Positions 46,743 to 56,389 are shown, counted from the stretch's first letter. The stretch is 64,000 bases of DNA from Variovorax paradoxus (GCF_018614955.1 NZ_JAGGNV010000014.1:124001-188000); one strand, 5' to 3'. Numbers and translations: made by a program. Notes: a model not told the origin generated them from the letters alone.

Positions 46743-47753
46743 ATGAAGATAGCAGTCATCGGCGCAGGCGCCATCGGCGGCCTGGTCGGAGCAAAGCTCG
46801 CATTGGCCGGCGAGGACGTGACGTTCATCGTGCGCGGCGCCAACCTCGACGCCATCGCCACCCACGGCTTCAAGCTCATCGCGGCCGACGGCGAGGAGCA
46901 GGTGGCCCGCAATGTCAAGGCCACCGACCGCTACGACCAGGCCGGTGTGCAGGACATCGTCATCCTTGCGATGAAGGCGCACCAGGTCGAAGCGGTGGCG
47001 AACGAAGTGCCGAAGCTCTTCGGCCCCGAGACCGTGGTGGTGACGATGCAGAACGGCATCCCATACTGGTACTTCCACAAGCACGGCGGGCCGCTCGAAG
47101 GGACGACGGTGAAGAGCGTCGACCCGCACGGGGTGGTCGGCGCCAAGATCCCGGCGGACCGCGTGATCGGCTGCGTGGTCTACCCAGCGTCCGAGCTGGT
47201 GGCGCCGGGCGTGGTGAAACACATCGAGGGCGACCGCTTTCCCGTCGGCGAACTGGACGGCACCTCCAGCGAGCGCGTGAACCGCGTTGCGGCCTGCTTT
47301 GCCAACGCGGGCTTCAAGGCGCCGGTGCTCGACAACATCCGCGCCGAGATCTGGCTCAAGCTCTGGGGCAACCTGACCTTCAATCCGATCAGCAGCCTGG
47401 CGCATTCGACGCTGGTCGACATCTGCCAGTACCCGCCCTCGCGCGACCTCGCCGCCGCGATGATGCGGGAAGCCCAGGCCGTCGCGCACAAGCTGGGCAT
47501 CGAGTTCCGCGTGTCGCTGGAAAAGCGCATCGCCGGCGCCGAGAAGGTGGGCAAGCACAAGACCTCGATGCTGCAGGACGTGGAGGCCGGGCGTGCGCCG
47601 GAGATCGATGCGCTGGTGGGTGCGGTGGTGGAGCTGGCGCGGCTCACCGACACGCCGACGCCGCACATCGATACTGTCTACTCCTTGGTCAAGCTGCTCG
47701 CCCGCACGATGGAGGACCAGCGCGGACGGGTCCGCCTTCACGAGATGGCTTGA
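46743..47753 (+). CDS. 2-dehydropantoate 2-reductase (PanE/ApbA) family oxidoreductase
   Basis: 336 aa. The NAD(P) Rossmann motif is MKIAVIGAGAIGGLVGAKLA, followed by ILAMKAHQVEAV and MQNGIPYWYF. The C-terminal ApbA domain starts near residue 190 with the conserved Lys in EIWLKLWGNLTFNPISSLAHST. In this family the Lys acts in ketoacid reduction. Context (FAH, CoA ligase, pyruvate kinase remnant) suggests reduction of a small 2-ketoacid such as glyoxylate-like or tartronate-like compounds rather than pantothenate synthesis; this is inference. It is 30 nt after the FAH gene. Confidence 0.88.
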   Translation: MKIAVIGAGAIGGLVGAKLALAGEDVTFIVRGANLDAIATHGFKLIAADGEEQVARNVKATDRYDQAGVQDIVILAMKAHQVEAVANEVPKLFGPETVVVTMQNGIPYWYFHKHGGPLEGTTVKSVDPHGVVGAKIPADRVIGCVVYPASELVAPGVVKHIEGDRFPVGELDGTSSERVNRVAACFANAGFKAPVLDNIRAEIWLKLWGNLTFNPISSLAHSTLVDICQYPPSRDLAAAMMREAQAVAHKLGIEFRVSLEKRIAGAEKVGKHKTSMLQDVEAGRAPEIDALVGAVVELARLTDTPTPHIDTVYSLVKLLARTMEDQRGRVRLHEMA

Positions 47754-47763
47754 GGCCCTCACC

Positions 47764-48638
47764 ATGAGACGCGCCCGCAGCGCCAAGATCGTCGCCACGC
47801 TCGGGCCGGCCACCTCCGACGAGCAGGCCATCCGTGCCCTGTTCGAGCGCGGCGTGGACGTGTTCCGGCTCAACTTCAGCCACGGCACGCAGTCCGACCA
47901 TGCGCAGCGGCTCGCGACCATCCGCGCGCTGGAGAAGGAATTCGGTCGGCCGATTGGCGTGCTGCTCGATCTGCAAGGGCCGAAGCTGCGCCTGGGCACC
48001 TTCGAAGGTGGCAGGACGCAGCTCGAAGCCGGCGCGCGATTGCGGCTCGACATGGACAAGCGCCCCGGCGATGCCCGCCGCGCCCCGCTGCTGCACCCCG
48101 AGATCTTCGCGGCGCTGCAGGCCGGCACCGAGCTTCTGCTCGACGACGGCAAGCTGCGCCTGCGCGTGGAAAGCCATGGCGCCGACTTCGCCGAGACCAC
48201 CGTCCTCGTCGGCGGACCGATCTCGGACCGCAAGGGCGTCAACGCGACGCCACGCACGCCGCGGCCGAGGCAACCACCGCCGACGCGGTCTGCGCGTCGC
48301 TGCGCAACGTGGCCGGGCTGCTCTCTCCGGCCGCCACCGTGACCTACACCTCCTCGGGCTTCACCAGCCTGCGCGCTGCGCGCGAACGGCCTGCGGTGCC
48401 GGTCCTGAGCCTGACGCCCTCGGTCGCCACCGCGCGCCGCATGGCCATGGTCTGGGGCGTGCATGCGGTAGTGGTCGACGACGTTCACGATGTCGCCGAG
48501 ATGATCGAGTGCGCCTGCCGCAGCGCGCGCGACGAAGGATTCGCGAAGCCGGGCGACGATGTGGTGGTCGTGGCGGGCCTGCCCTTCGGACAGTCCGGAA
48601 CGACGAACCTGCTGCACGTCGCGCGCATCGCGCGCTAG
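47764..48638 (+). pseudogene. pyk: Pyruvate kinase remnant with internal deletion and frameshift
   Basis: The first part (47764 to about 48242) encodes an authentic pyruvate kinase N-terminus of about 160 residues: RSAKIVATLGPATSDEQAIR, RLNFSHGTQSDH, VLLDLQGPKLRLG, LLDDGKLRL and GPISDRKGVN. At GVN the frame changes and the sequence jumps to the C-terminal allosteric domain, readable in the next frame from about 48245 to the TAG at 48638: ATHAAAEATTADAVCASL, TYTSSGFTSLRAARERPAVP, LSLTPSVATARRMAMVWG and GLPFGQSGTTNLLHV. Roughly 170-200 residues, including the catalytic Lys and the Mg-binding residues, are missing. The remnant cannot be active. It follows panE-like by 10 nt, so it was once the operon's last gene. 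Confidence 0.88.
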
Positions 48639-49492
48639 GCTTTTCGGACGTCCGTTCCCGCGGCCTGGCGCAAGCCAGCCAGCGCGGGATCGATGATCGC
48701 GGGATCGGCGCCCACCGCGTAGACCGCATAGGCGGGGTAGAGAAACTCCGGCGTGCGCGGCACGCGGCGCAGGTGCCCGGACTCCAGATGGCCGCGGACC
48801 ACGTCGAGCCGGAAGTAGCCGGTGCCGCCGGCGGCCAGCAGGTACTCGCGGCCGAGCGGCCCGAGCCCGGCCATCACCGCCGCGCTGGACAGCTCGGGAA
48901 AGGCCAGGCCGTGCTGCGCCGCGAACTCGGGTCCCCAGTCGACATACACATAGTCCGCCGGGCGCGGCACGCGCGGGCGTTTCGCAGTCGTCACCATGAC
49001 GAGCTTTTCCTCGATCAGGAGCTCCACGCGCAGCCCGGGCCGCTGCTGCGGCGCGTAGGCGATGGCGACGTCGAGCACGCCCGCGGCCACCTTGTCGAGC
49101 AGATCGTGCGGGTAGCCGACTTCCGTGCGCAGCGCCAGGTGCGGGTGCCTGGCGCGCATCCACAGCAGCCAGCGCAGCAGCAGCGGATCCCACAGGCTGA
49201 TCTCGCACCCTGCCGCGAGCACCGCGCGGCTGCCGGTCGGCACCGCCACCTGGTCGCGCGCCCGCGCCCAGACCTGCACCAGCGTGGTGGCATGCGGCAG
49301 GAAGCGCTCGCCGGCCGCGGTGAGCGCGGCGCCGGCCTTGTTGCGCACGAAGAGCCGGCGGCCGAGCAGCTCTTCGAGCGTTCGCACGCGCGCGCTGACC
49401 GAGGTCTGCGTCACATGCAGCCGCTCGGCGGCGCGCTGGAAGCTGCGGGTCTCGACGATCTCGAGGAAGGTGCGGGCCAGGTTGATGTCCAT
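48635..49492 (-). CDS. LysR-family transcriptional regulator
   Basis: 285 aa. The N-terminal HTH is INLARTFLEIVETRSFQRAAERLHVTQTSVSARVRTLEELLGRRLFVR. The effector domain (about 90-285) opens with LAAGCEISLWDPLLLRWLLWMRARHP. It converges on the pyruvate kinase remnant, sharing the CTAG stop tetranucleotide, and is divergent from the 78-aa paralogue B. It is probably a local regulator; targets are unknown. The start ATG 49492 directly precedes the HTH. Confidence 0.9.
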   Translation of the reverse strand: MDINLARTFLEIVETRSFQRAAERLHVTQTSVSARVRTLEELLGRRLFVRNKAGAALTAAGERFLPHATTLVQVWARARDQVAVPTGSRAVLAAGCEISLWDPLLLRWLLWMRARHPHLALRTEVGYPHDLLDKVAAGVLDVAIAYAPQQRPGLRVELLIEEKLVMVTTAKRPRVPRPADYVYVDWGPEFAAQHGLAFPELSSAAVMAGLGPLGREYLLAAGGTGYFRLDVVRGHLESGHLRRVPRTPEFLYPAYAVYAVGADPAIIDPALAGLRQAAGTDVRKA

Positions 49493-49612
49493 CGCTGCCG
49501 ATCGTTTGAATGCATGATTTTTGCATTCAACTGGCAATAAATCTCGTTTTACTTGAAGCCAAGTCCGTCCGAACATGGAGGCATCGCAACCCGCTGCTAT
49601 CAGGAACCCACC

Positions 49613-49849
49613 ATGTCCATCCTTCAACATTCCTTCGGTTCGAGCCCCGCCCACGCCCGGGCCCGCGCGCTCAGGACCTTGGCCGCCGAGGCCGGCGCAC
49701 TCGTCAAGGCCTTGCTCAATCCGAACCAGATCATCGAGGAAGTCGAGCAGATGCGTGCCTTGCACGCCGCTGCGAACCGCGTCGAGGCCAGCAACGCGGC
49801 GCGCGCCGCCTGGCTTCGCTCGCGCGCCTCGCGCATCGGCCTGCGCTGA
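49613..49849 (+). CDS. 78-aa conserved orphan protein, paralogue B
   Basis: 78 aa, the same length as the protein at 33320-33556 and related to it (about 46 of 78 positions identical by eye; ALLNPN-x-II, EVEQMRALH, EASN-x-ARAA, R-x-GLR). Helical, basic, no membrane segment. The ATG at 49613 gives the same N-terminal MS start as the paralogue. The function is unknown. The two copies lie in opposite orientation on either side of the tct-oxc-frc-sucCD genes. Confidence 0.75.
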   Translation: MSILQHSFGSSPAHARARALRTLAAEAGALVKALLNPNQIIEEVEQMRALHAAANRVEASNAARAAWLRSRASRIGLR

Positions 49850-49867
49850 TGCGCGGGGGGTGACCGC

Positions 49868-51193
49868 CTAGGACTGCTGCTGGCTCTGCGCGATGTGCTT
49901 GCGCCGCATCGGGCGCAGCACGAACCACGCCATCAGCGCCGCGGCGGCGTTGACCGCGCTGGCGGCGATGAAGACCGCCTGCCAGCTGCCGGTGGCCGCG
50001 GCGAGCATGCTCGAGAGCGGCACCAGCAGCGAGGCCGTGCCCTTGGCGGTGTAGAGCATGCCGGCGTTGGAAGCCGCGTACCTGGAGCCGAAGGTGTCGG
50101 CGCAGGTCGAGGGGAAGAGGCTGTAGATCTCGCCCCAGGCGAAGAACACGATGCCGGTCAGCACGACGAAGAGGATCGGGTTCTGGCCGTAGTGGTAGAG
50201 CATCAGGATGCCCACCGATTCCAGCGCGAACGCGATGAACATCGTCTGCTCGCGCCCGATCTTGTCGGAGACCCAGCCGAAGAAGGGCCGCGTCAGGCCG
50301 TTGAGCACGCGGTCGATGGCGAGCGCGAAGGTCAGCGCAGGCAGCACCAGGCCCATGATGTTGACCGGCACGTCCATGATCTTGAAGTCCTTGGCGATCG
50401 GCGCGAGCTGGGCCGTGGCCATCAGGCCACCGGCGGCCACCATCACGAACATCGCATACATGACCCAGAAGACGGGTGACCTCAGCACTTCGGAAGGGGC
50501 GTAGTCGCGGCTCGATTGCTGCACGTTGCGACTGTTCGACGCCTTCGCATGATCGGGTGCCCGGGTCAGTGCCCAGGCCAGCAGGAAGACGATCAGCCCC
50601 TGCCCGATGCCGAAGTAGAGGAAGGCCGCCTCGTAGCCGTGCGAGTGGATCATCGCGGAGATCGGGATGATCGTGAGGGCCGATCCGGCGCCGAAGCCGG
50701 CCGCGGTCATGCCCGCGGCGAGGCCGCGCCGATCGGGGAACCACTTCAAGGCATTGCCCACGCAGGTGCCGTAGACCGCGCCGGCGCCGATGCCGCCGAT
50801 CGCCGCGGCGATATAGAGCACCGGCAACGAGGAAGCCACCGAATTGAGCACCCATCCGAGCCCGCACAGCACGCCGCCGACCAGCACCACCGGGCGCGGG
50901 CCGAAACGGTCGACGAGGTAGCCTTCGATCGGCACCAGCCAGGTTTCGGTGAGCACGAAGATCGTAAAAGCCACCTGGATCGCGGCGCGGCTCCAGCCGT
51001 GCTTGTCGGCGATCGGATTGACGAAGAGGGTCCAGCCGTATTGCAGGTTGGCGATCATCGCCATGCACACGATGCCGATCAGCAGTTGGCCCCATCGGTA
51101 GGTCTGCGATCGGTTCGCGGCTGCGTCGGAGCTTGCCGCGTGGGGATACATCGCCGGGTTGGAACCCGCGATCGTGGTTGATTGCCGAGTCAT
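49868..51193 (-). CDS. OxlT-like MFS oxalate/formate antiporter family transporter
   Basis: 441 aa with twelve TM segments. MFS signature EGYLVDRFGPRPVVLVGG (loop 2-3) and its counterpart FGWVSDKIGREQTMFIAF (loop 8-9) are present. YGWTLFVNPIADKHGWSRAAIQVAFTIF and GIGAGAVYGTCVGNALKWFPDRRG are typical of the oxalate/formate antiporter family. It would exchange external oxalate for formate, which fits the oxc/frc genes nearby. A long polar N-terminus of about 30 residues precedes TM1. It lies 128 nt downstream of a LysR gene on the same strand and carries its own FNR-like palindrome upstream. Confidence 0.92.
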   Translation of the reverse strand: MTRQSTTIAGSNPAMYPHAASSDAAANRSQTYRWGQLLIGIVCMAMIANLQYGWTLFVNPIADKHGWSRAAIQVAFTIFVLTETWLVPIEGYLVDRFGPRPVVLVGGVLCGLGWVLNSVASSLPVLYIAAAIGGIGAGAVYGTCVGNALKWFPDRRGLAAGMTAAGFGAGSALTIIPISAMIHSHGYEAAFLYFGIGQGLIVFLLAWALTRAPDHAKASNSRNVQQSSRDYAPSEVLRSPVFWVMYAMFVMVAAGGLMATAQLAPIAKDFKIMDVPVNIMGLVLPALTFALAIDRVLNGLTRPFFGWVSDKIGREQTMFIAFALESVGILMLYHYGQNPILFVVLTGIVFFAWGEIYSLFPSTCADTFGSRYAASNAGMLYTAKGTASLLVPLSSMLAAATGSWQAVFIAASAVNAAAALMAWFVLRPMRRKHIAQSQQQS

Positions 51194-51285
51194 GGAGTCT
51201 CCTGTTGTCGTAGAGGTCCAGCGGCATCGGAACGCCGGACCGGTTTTGGAGTGGAAGACTGTCGGACGGCGCGGCGCAAACGCTC

Positions 51286-51299
51286 TTGACCGCAGTCAA
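51286..51299 (-). promoter_or_regulatory. FNR-like palindrome upstream of the MFS antiporter (site 3 of 3)
   Basis: TTGACCGCAGTCAA on the plus strand, TTGAC-N4-GTCAA. It lies 93 nt upstream of the antiporter ATG, almost the same distance as site 1 to tctC (92 nt). Confidence 0.65.
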
Positions 51300-51321
51300 G
51301 TTCCCATGAATCGCCGCGCGG

Positions 51322-52251
51322 CTAGGCCGCTGAATCGAAGGGAACGATCTGCGCGATCAGCGACGCGCCGTCGCCGAGCAGAAAGTCCTTGAAGGCCTGC
51401 GCCACCGGCGGCAGGCGCTTGGTGCGTCGATGCACGACGTACCAGTTCAGCATCAGCGGGAATCCCTCGACGTCGAGCACGCTGAGGCTGCCGGCCTTCA
51501 GCTCCTGGCTGATCGTGTGCGCCGACACGAAGCTCACGCCCATGCCCGCGATCACCGCCTGCTTGATCGTCTCGGTGCTCGGGATCTCCATCGCGATGTT
51601 GATGTCGCGCAGGTCGCCGCCGAAGCCTTCCTCCATGGAGTTCCAGGTGTCGGTGCCTTTCTCGCGCACGACGAAGGGCTCGCGCATCAGTCGGGCCCGC
51701 GAGATCTTTCTCTCGCCGACCAGCGGATGGTTCGGCGCCGCGACGATCACGTAGGGATGCGGCGCGAACGGCTGGTTGACGGTGTCCATGTCGGTCGGCG
51801 GCCGCACCATGATCGCGAGGTCGGTGAGGTTCTCGGCGATGTGGGTCAGAAGCCCTTCGCGGTTGTGGACCGTGAAGTTCAGCGTCACGCCGCGATGGCG
51901 GCTCGCGAACTCCACCAGAAGGCGCGGGAAGAAATAGTCGCCGGCGCTGATCACGCCCACGTTGAGCTTGCCACCGGAGACGCCCTTGAACTGCGTCATC
52001 GCGTTCTCGGCCGCTTCGAACTGCTGGATGATGGCGCGGCTGATCTGCAGCAGTTCCGCGCCGGCCGGCGTCAGGTAGATCTTCTTGCCGAACTGTTCGA
52101 ACAGCATGTTGCCGGCATGCTCCTCGAGCTTGCGGATCTGCGTCGAGACGGCAGGCTGGGTCAGATGAAGTTCTTCGGCCGCGCGGGAAAAGCTCAACAA
52201 GCGGGCGACCGCTTCGAAGACTTTCAACTGGCGCAGGGTCGCGTTCTTCAT
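51322..52251 (-). CDS. LysR-family regulator (CbbR-like)
   Basis: 309 aa. The HTH is ATLRQLKVFEAVARLLSFSRAAEELHLTQPAVSTQIRKLEEHAG, and LFEQFGKKIYLTPAG follows. The effector domain starts GGKLNVGVISAGDYFFPRLL. The CbbR/CfxR subgroup looks closest (R-x-L-K-V-F-E-A-V-A-R opening); these regulate carbon assimilation. In oxalotrophs oxalate is assimilated through formate and CO2, so control of the neighbouring antiporter or of carbon fixation is plausible. It is followed by the MFS gene on the same strand. Confidence 0.9.
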   Translation of the reverse strand: MKNATLRQLKVFEAVARLLSFSRAAEELHLTQPAVSTQIRKLEEHAGNMLFEQFGKKIYLTPAGAELLQISRAIIQQFEAAENAMTQFKGVSGGKLNVGVISAGDYFFPRLLVEFASRHRGVTLNFTVHNREGLLTHIAENLTDLAIMVRPPTDMDTVNQPFAPHPYVIVAAPNHPLVGERKISRARLMREPFVVREKGTDTWNSMEEGFGGDLRDINIAMEIPSTETIKQAVIAGMGVSFVSAHTISQELKAGSLSVLDVEGFPLMLNWYVVHRRTKRLPPVAQAFKDFLLGDGASLIAQIVPFDSAA

Positions 52252-52296
52252 CGAAGGGCATCGTACCGCGCAGTTCCGCGGCGAGCCCGGCGGCGG

Positions 52297-52599
52297 CTAG
52301 GACATGGCGCTGGCCACGCGCTCCTCGTGCACCTTGAGCAGCAACTCGTAGTACATGCACAGCGGCATGGCGACGAACACCATGCCGGCGACGTAGATGA
52401 TCAGGCTCATCACCGGGAAGTCGGCGCTGCCCCAGTAGGGAATCGATGCGGCGGCCGCGCCGATGGCGATGATGGCGATCGCCGCCTTCAATGCACGGCC
52501 CATGAAAGCAGCCCGCTGGTAGCCGGGCCGGTCGAGGCCTTCGCGCTCGAGATTGGAGTCTTCGCTCCTGTCGTCGCCCTTGTCTCCATCGTGATCCAT
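52297..52599 (-). CDS. 100-aa two-TM membrane protein of unknown function
   Basis: 100 aa. A hydrophilic, acidic N-terminus of about 30 residues (DHDGDKGDDRSEDSNLERE) is followed by two TM segments (ALKAAIAIIAIGAAAASIPYW and VMSLIIYVAGMVFVAMPLCM) and a short helical tail. I recognise no family. It may belong upstream of the LysR-MFS unit (45-nt gap to the LysR start). The frame is well separated from others and has no overlapping gene. Confidence 0.65.
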   Translation of the reverse strand: MDHDGDKGDDRSEDSNLEREGLDRPGYQRAAFMGRALKAAIAIIAIGAAAASIPYWGSADFPVMSLIIYVAGMVFVAMPLCMYYELLLKVHEERVASAMS

Positions 52600-52708
52600 G
52601 GTTTTCCTTGGTTGAGGCGCTACCGCTTCTTATCATGTGGCCCGGACCGGGACAATGCTGAAGTCCCGCAGTGCGAGCGCTGCACCATCCCAACTCTCAG
52701 GAATCTCC

Positions 52709-53611
52709 ATGAAAAAAGCAGGACTCGTCGGCCTGGGCGCCATGGGCGCCGGCATCGCGGCCACCTTGCGCAGCAAGGGCTACGAAATGCATGTGTGCGA
52801 TGCGCGGCCCGGCGCTGCGCTCGCCTTTGCCGAACAGGGCGGCGTCGCCTGGGCCACGCCGGCACAGGTCGCGGCCGAATGCGAGCTCATCGTCTCGGTC
52901 GTGGTCAATGCGCAGCAGACCGAGGCGGTGCTGTTCGGCGAAGCGGGCGCGGCCGCGGCGATGAAGCCCGGCAGCGTGTTCGTGATGTGCTCGACGGTGG
53001 ACCCCAACTGGTCCATCGCGCTGGAGGAACGCCTCGGCGCCGCCGGCATCCACTACATCGACGCGCCGATCTCGGGCGGCGCGGCCAAGGCCGCGAGCGG
53101 CCAGATGACGATGATGAGCTCGGCGAGGCCCGAGGCCTATGCCAAGGCCGATGCGCTGCTCGATGCCATGGCCGGCAAGGTCTACCGGCTGGGGGATCGC
53201 GCCGGCGCGGGCAGCAAGGTGAAGATCATCAACCAGCTCTTGGCGGGCGTGCACATCGCGGCCGCCGCCGAGGCCATGGCGCTGGGCCTGCGCGAAGGCG
53301 TGGCGCCCGAGGCGCTGTACGAGGTGATCACGCACAGCGCCGGCAACAGCTGGATGTTCGAGAACCGCATGGCCCATGTGCTGGCCGGCGACTACACGCC
53401 GCTGTCGGCGGTCGACATCTTCGTCAAGGACCTGGGGCTGGTGCTCGACACCGCGCGCGCGAGCAAGTTTCCGCTGCCGCTCGCGTCCACTGCGCACCAG
53501 ATGTTCATGCAGGCCTCCACCGCGGGCTTCGCGAAGGAGGACGACAGCGCGGTGATCAAGATCTTTCCGGGCATCGAACTGCCTTCCACTCCCCACAAAG
53601 ACAAGCCATGA
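52709..53611 (+). CDS. ltnD: L-threonate dehydrogenase (beta-hydroxyacid dehydrogenase family)
   Basis: 300 aa. The Rossmann motif is AGLVGLGAMGAGIAATLRSKGY. Substrate-binding DAPISGGAAKAASGQMTMM lies near residues 116-135, and the catalytic Lys is in GSKVKIINQLLAGVHIAAAAEAMAL. The C-terminal helical domain includes DIFVKDLGLVLDTA. It oxidises L-threonate at C2 to 2-oxo-tetronate with NAD+. Assignment to LtnD rather than another beta-hydroxyacid dehydrogenase rests on the otnK, otnC and otnI genes that follow. Its stop overlaps the otnK ATG (ATGA). Confidence 0.9.
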   Translation: MKKAGLVGLGAMGAGIAATLRSKGYEMHVCDARPGAALAFAEQGGVAWATPAQVAAECELIVSVVVNAQQTEAVLFGEAGAAAAMKPGSVFVMCSTVDPNWSIALEERLGAAGIHYIDAPISGGAAKAASGQMTMMSSARPEAYAKADALLDAMAGKVYRLGDRAGAGSKVKIINQLLAGVHIAAAAEAMALGLREGVAPEALYEVITHSAGNSWMFENRMAHVLAGDYTPLSAVDIFVKDLGLVLDTARASKFPLPLASTAHQMFMQASTAGFAKEDDSAVIKIFPGIELPSTPHKDKP

Positions 53612-54876
53612 CCGTCCTGCTCGGCTGCATCGCCGACGATTTCACCGGCGCGACCGATCTCGCCAATAACCTGGTGCGCGCCGGCATGCGCGTGGTGCAG
53701 ACCATCGGCGTGCCCGCAGGGCCGCTGGCCGCCGAAGTCGATGCGGTGGTGGTGGCGCTCAAGTCGCGCACCATCGCGCCGGCCGATGCGGTGGCGCAAT
53801 CGCTGGAAGCGCTGCGCTGGCTGCAGGCGCAGGGCGCGCGGCAGATCTACTTCAAGTACTGCTCGACTTTCGACAGCACGCCCGAGGGCAACATCGGGCC
53901 GGTGACCGACGCGCTGATGGATGCGCTGGCGACCGACTTCACCATCGCCACGCCGGCCTTCCCCGACAACAAGCGCACCGTCTTCAAGGGCTACCTGTTC
54001 GCGGGCGAGGTGCTTCTGAACGAGAGTGGCATGCAGAACCATCCGCTCACGCCGATGACCGATGCCAACCTGGTGCGCGTGCTGCAGGCGCAGACGCGGC
54101 GCAAGGTGGGGCTGATCGATCATGCGGCCGTTGCGCAGGGACCGGCCGCGATCGGCGAGCGCATCGCACAGTTGCGCGCGCAGGGCGTGGGCATCGCGAT
54201 CGTCGATGCGGTCTCGAACGACGACCTGCTGCGCCTCGGCCCGGCGCTGGCGCAGATGCCGCTGGTCACGGCCGGCTCGGGCGTCGCGATCGGGCTCGCG
54301 GCCAACTTCGGCATCGCGCCTTCGTCCGCCGCGAGCGCGCTGCCTGCGGCTTCGGGGTTCAGGGCCGTGGTGTCGGGCAGCTGCTCGCTCGCCACCAACC
54401 GGCAGGTGCAGCACTTCATCGCATCGGGCCGCCCGGCGCTGGCGATCGATCCCTTGCGCATCGCGGCAGGCGCCGACGTGGGGACCGAGGCGCTGGACTG
54501 GGCCGCGCCGCTGCTCGAATCCGGCCCCGTGCTGGTCTATTCGACGGCCGAGTCCGGCGCCGTGAAATCGGTGCAGGGCCGGCTCGGCGCCCCGGAAGCC
54601 GGCGCGATGGTGGAGCGCACCATCGCCGCGATCGCGCGCGGGCTGGTCGCGCACGGCGTGCGCCAACTCGTGGTGGCGGGCGGTGAAACTTCCGGCGCCT
54701 GCGTGCAGGCGCTGGGCATCGCGCAGATGCAGATCGGCCCGCAGATCGATCCCGGCGTCCCGTGGTGCCATGCGTCGGCCGCGGCGGCCGGCGGCGAGGG
54801 CCTGCATATCGCGCTCAAGTCCGGCAACTTCGGCACCGACGACTTCTTCGCCAAAGCCTTTACAGTCCCCGGATGA
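53608..54876 (+). CDS. otnK: 3-oxo-tetronate kinase (DUF1537 family)
   Basis: 422 aa. The two-domain DUF1537 kinase fold is marked by GCIADDFTGATDLANNLVRAG at the N-terminus, KYCSTFDSTPEGNIGPV near residue 92 and the C-terminal nucleotide-binding VVAGGETSGACVQALGI. It phosphorylates 3-oxo-tetronate at O4 with ATP. It is coupled by ATGA overlaps to ltnD upstream and otnC downstream. Confidence 0.92.
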   Translation: MTVLLGCIADDFTGATDLANNLVRAGMRVVQTIGVPAGPLAAEVDAVVVALKSRTIAPADAVAQSLEALRWLQAQGARQIYFKYCSTFDSTPEGNIGPVTDALMDALATDFTIATPAFPDNKRTVFKGYLFAGEVLLNESGMQNHPLTPMTDANLVRVLQAQTRRKVGLIDHAAVAQGPAAIGERIAQLRAQGVGIAIVDAVSNDDLLRLGPALAQMPLVTAGSGVAIGLAANFGIAPSSAASALPAASGFRAVVSGSCSLATNRQVQHFIASGRPALAIDPLRIAAGADVGTEALDWAAPLLESGPVLVYSTAESGAVKSVQGRLGAPEAGAMVERTIAAIARGLVAHGVRQLVVAGGETSGACVQALGIAQMQIGPQIDPGVPWCHASAAAAGGEGLHIALKSGNFGTDDFFAKAFTVPG

Positions 54877-55550
54877 CTGAAGAAAGCCAAGCGCGCGAAG
54901 AGATCTGCCGCATCGGCCGCAGCCTGTTCGAGCGCGGCTATGTGCACGCCACGGCGGGCAACATCAGCGTGCGGCTCGACGACGGTTTCCTGATCACGCC
55001 CACCGATGCCTGCCTCGGCTTTCTCGATCCGGCCCGGCTCGCGCGGCTCGATGCCGGCCTGAACCAGACCGGCGGCGATCGCGCCAGCAAGACCATCGCG
55101 CTGCATGCGCGCATCCATGCCGCAGCCACCCGCTTCGACGCCGGCACGCGCTGCGTGATCCACACCCATTCCACGCATTGCGTCGCGCTCTCGCTGCGCG
55201 AGCCGGGCGAGGAACTGCTGCCGGCCCTCACGCCCTATTTCGTGATGAAGGTCGGCCATGTGCCGGTGATTCCGTATCAGCGTCCGGGCGCACCCGAAGC
55301 GGCCGAGCTGGTGGCACAGGCCATCGAGCGCTACGGCGCGCAGGGCACGCCGATCCGCGCCGTGATGCTCGAGCGCCTGGGTCCGAACGTGTGGCACGAG
55401 ACGCCCGCCGCCGCGATGGCCGTGCTCGAGGAACTCGAGGAGACCGCGAAACTCTGGTTATGGAGCGGCCAGACGATGGAGCGCCGACCGCAAGCCCTGG
55501 GCCCGGCCCAGATCGATGAACTGCGCCTGAGCTTCGGCGCCCGCTGGTAG
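54873..55550 (+). CDS. otnC: 3-oxo-tetronate 4-phosphate decarboxylase (class II aldolase/adducin family)
   Basis: 225 aa. The fold is that of fuculose aldolase relatives. [20 protein letters not shown] is near residues 25-44. The zinc ligands sit in [14 protein letters not shown] and the later HETP region ([17 protein letters not shown]). It decarboxylates 3-oxo-tetronate 4-phosphate to dihydroxyacetone phosphate, feeding glycolysis. It is translationally coupled to otnK and followed 14 nt later by otnI. Confidence 0.91.
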   Translation: MTEESQAREEICRIGRSLFERGYVHATAGNISVRLDDGFLITPTDACLGFLDPARLARLDAGLNQTGGDRASKTIALHARIHAAATRFDAGTRCVIHTHSTHCVALSLREPGEELLPALTPYFVMKVGHVPVIPYQRPGAPEAAELVAQAIERYGAQGTPIRAVMLERLGPNVWHETPAAAMAVLEELEETAKLWLWSGQTMERRPQALGPAQIDELRLSFGARW

Positions 55551-55564
55551 GGGAAAATCTCGTC

Positions 55565-56389
55565 ATGCCCCGATTCGCCGCCAACCTCTCGATGCTCTAT
55601 CCGGAGTTCGATTTCCTCGACCGCTTCGAGGCCGCCGCCAAGGATGGCTTCGAAGCCGTCGAATACCTCTTCCCCTACCCCTACGAGCGCCGCGAGCTCG
55701 CGGCCCGCCTCGCCGCCAACGGCTTGCAGCAGGTGCTGTTCAACGGACCGCCCGGCGACTGGGATCGCGGCGAGCGCGGGCTGGCCTGCCTGCCGGGGCG
55801 CGAGGCCGAGTTCCGCGAAGGCGTCCTGAAGGCGCTGGACTATGCCGACGCGCTCGCTTGCCCGCGCGTGCACGTGATGGCCGGCCTGGTGCCCGAGGGC
55901 ACGGAGCGCGAGGCCGTGCAGCCGGTCTACATCGAGAACCTGCGCTGGGCCGCGGCCGAGGCGGCCAAGGCCGGGCGCGATCTCTTGATCGAGCCGATCA
56001 ACACGCGCGACATCCCGCGCTTCTTTTTGAACCGGCAGGACCACGCGCACGAGATCGTCGAGGTGGTCGCCGCGCCCAACCTCAAGGTGCAGATGGACCT
56101 CTACCACTGCCAGATCGTCGAGGGCGATGTGGCGATGAAGATCCGCAAGTACCTGCCCACCGGCCGCGTCGGCCATTTCCAGATCGCCGGCGTCCCCGAA
56201 CGGCACGAGCCCGACATCGGCGAGCTCAATCATCCTTATCTCTTCGACGTGATCGACGAGGTGTCGGCCCAATGCGGCTGGGAAGGCTGGGTCGGCTGCG
56301 AATACCGGCCGCGGCGCGGTGCCGCGGCGAGCGGCACATCGGACGGCCTCGGCTGGCTGCGGGCGCTGCCGCGCACACAGGCCGCATGA
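55565..56389 (+). CDS. otnI: 2-oxo-tetronate isomerase (hydroxypyruvate-isomerase family)
   Basis: 274 aa, TIM barrel. [21 protein letters not shown] and [12 protein letters not shown] at the N-terminus match Hyi/OtnI. Metal ligands are in [40 protein letters not shown] and VGCEYRPR. It interconverts 2-oxo- and 3-oxo-tetronate. Hyi of the glyoxylate pathway is the alternative, but the operon context favours OtnI. It overlaps the next gene as ATGA. Confidence 0.92.
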   Translation: MPRFAANLSMLYPEFDFLDRFEAAAKDGFEAVEYLFPYPYERRELAARLAANGLQQVLFNGPPGDWDRGERGLACLPGREAEFREGVLKALDYADALACPRVHVMAGLVPEGTEREAVQPVYIENLRWAAAEAAKAGRDLLIEPINTRDIPRFFLNRQDHAHEIVEVVAAPNLKVQMDLYHCQIVEGDVAMKIRKYLPTGRVGHFQIAGVPERHEPDIGELNHPYLFDVIDEVSAQCGWEGWVGCEYRPRRGAAASGTSDGLGWLRALPRTQAA

